From Xanthomarina sp. F1114 (GTDB lineage: Bacteria; Bacteroidota; Bacteroidia; Flavobacteriales; Flavobacteriaceae), in assembly GCF_026410255.1 (NCBI RefSeq), contig NZ_JAPMLL010000015.1:32345-96344 (forward strand): a stretch of 64,000 bases of DNA, written 5' to 3'. Positions 63,648 through 64,000 of this stretch are shown piece by piece; position 1 is the stretch's first letter, and each line of letters starts with the position of its first letter. The notes beneath the pieces were generated by a model, which was not told where the DNA came from, did not search any database, and saw only the letters and a list, made by a program, of their open reading frames with translations. The position numbers and the translations under genes were made by a program.

Positions 63648-63784
63648 ATGTTAAAAGTTAAGATATTAAGTTTTTAAGGCTTGATAAAGTTACTGGATTA
63701 ATATTGCTTGTAGCAACATTTATTTTTAGTTTAAATTCTTGCAGTAATGAGGAATACGAGGAAGGAATAAATAAAACCGTATAA
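63648..63784 (+). pseudogene. Frameshifted small lipoprotein gene
   Basis: From ATG 63648 the frame reads MLKVKILSF and stops at a TAA. In the frame reached by adding one T to the five-T run at 63671-63675, it continues LRLDKVTGLILLVATFIFSL then NSCSNEEYEEGINKTV and stops at 63782-63784. The joined product is a classical short lipoprotein (lipobox LNSC) of about 45 residues. It is either a true pseudogene, a sequencing error in the homopolymer, or a slippage-controlled gene. Confidence 0.6.
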
Positions 63785-63809
63785 AAAAATCAATTTAAAA
63801 TATATTATT

Positions 63810-64000
63810 ATGAGAAATGCAATTGCCTTGTTTTTAATAAGTTTATTAATGATTTCATGTAGTAATGCAGATGATGAAAATAATAATCCAAATTATTACA
63901 ATTTACGTAATGGAGTTGAATTTAAAGTGTCATCATCCTCTGGGATTGATTTATTAAACCCAAATAATGCAAATGCTTATCTAGAAAATAAAATCAAAAT
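63810..64000 (+). CDS. Small lipoprotein (partial, runs off the window)
   Basis: The frame opens with ATG at 63810 and remains open at the right edge. It begins MRNAIALFLISLLMISC, a lipoprotein signal, followed by an acidic linker (SNADDENNNPNYYN) and the start of a mature domain (LRNGVEFKVSSSSGIDLLNP). It follows the frameshifted lipoprotein gene by 25 bp on the same strand. Family not recognisable from 63 residues. Confidence 0.72.
   Translation, partial: MRNAIALFLISLLMISCSNADDENNNPNYYNLRNGVEFKVSSSSGIDLLNPNNANAYLENKIK

Noticed and set aside
1..64000. CRISPR arrays, insertion sequences, prophage, rRNA or replication origin
   Set aside because: No regularly spaced repeats, transposase or integrase, phage gene or rRNA sequence was seen; the two DnaA-like 9-mers before nrdB are too few for an origin.

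Overview
This window is a chromosomal segment from a marine-type member of the Flavobacteriaceae (Bacteroidota). Four things point there: low GC with very AT-rich intergenic DNA; promoters of the Bacteroidota type (TTG, about 19-20 nt, TAnnTTTG); type IX secretion and gliding genes (sprE/porW, gldH, cargo proteins with type IX C-terminal domains); and several TTG start codons with little sign of Shine-Dalgarno sequences. There is no rRNA, no CRISPR array, no transposase and no prophage. The one tRNA has a CAT anticodon.

Layout. 1-2.1 kb: a truncated LolE/FtsX-type permease, rbfA, methylmalonyl-CoA epimerase and the tRNA. 2.4-4.0 kb: a secreted ELW/DGT-repeat protein with a type IX sorting domain. 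4.3-7.5 kb: nrdB-nrdA, with the ATP-cone on NrdB instead of NrdA. 8.0-14.6 kb: an accessory cassette made of a TolB-N/TPR regulator, two small proteins, two DUF1254/DUF1214 envelope proteins and an outer-membrane barrel; the DUF1254 genes have a locally raised GC content. 14.7-16.1 kb: a DUF6150-like repeat protein, a patatin lipase and a 48-residue basic protein. 16.2-23.7 kb: tamB and a lipoprotein TamA (TamL). 23.8-27.3 kb: a PaaE-like reductase and a DUF5687 ABC exporter. 27.5-36.3 kb: sprE/porW, a bactofilin and the atp operon (atpZ, an AtpI-like protein, atpB, E, F, H, A, G; no beta or epsilon gene). 36.5-43.9 kb: a flippase, dut, a broken GIY-YIG gene, a nucleotidyltransferase, a TPR protein, a DUF4292 lipoprotein and a degenerate-LytM EnvC. 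44-49.8 kb: a lipoprotein, a thioesterase, an HU/SPOR protein, dprA, trpS and plsC. 49.9-52.5 kb: an operon of a small lipoprotein, an ECF sigma factor and an anti-sigma factor fused to an outer-membrane barrel. 52.6-64 kb: recA, a 28-residue peptide gene, a trhO-trhP-ferredoxin-radical SAM cluster, a secreted M23 peptidase, ricT, gldH, PBP1A and two small lipoprotein genes, one frameshifted and one running off the end.

How the genes fit together. Most of the window is conserved flavobacterial core: ATP synthase, dNTP supply, recombination, envelope biogenesis, type IX secretion and tRNA wobble modification. The parts most worth a second look are: the sigma/anti-sigma/barrel operon, in which one polypeptide appears to span both membranes; the tRNA-hydroxylation cluster with its own ferredoxin and an unassigned radical SAM enzyme; the DUF1254 cassette; small palindromes sitting 5-6 nt upstream of three start codons; and two strong intercistronic hairpins inside the atp operon.
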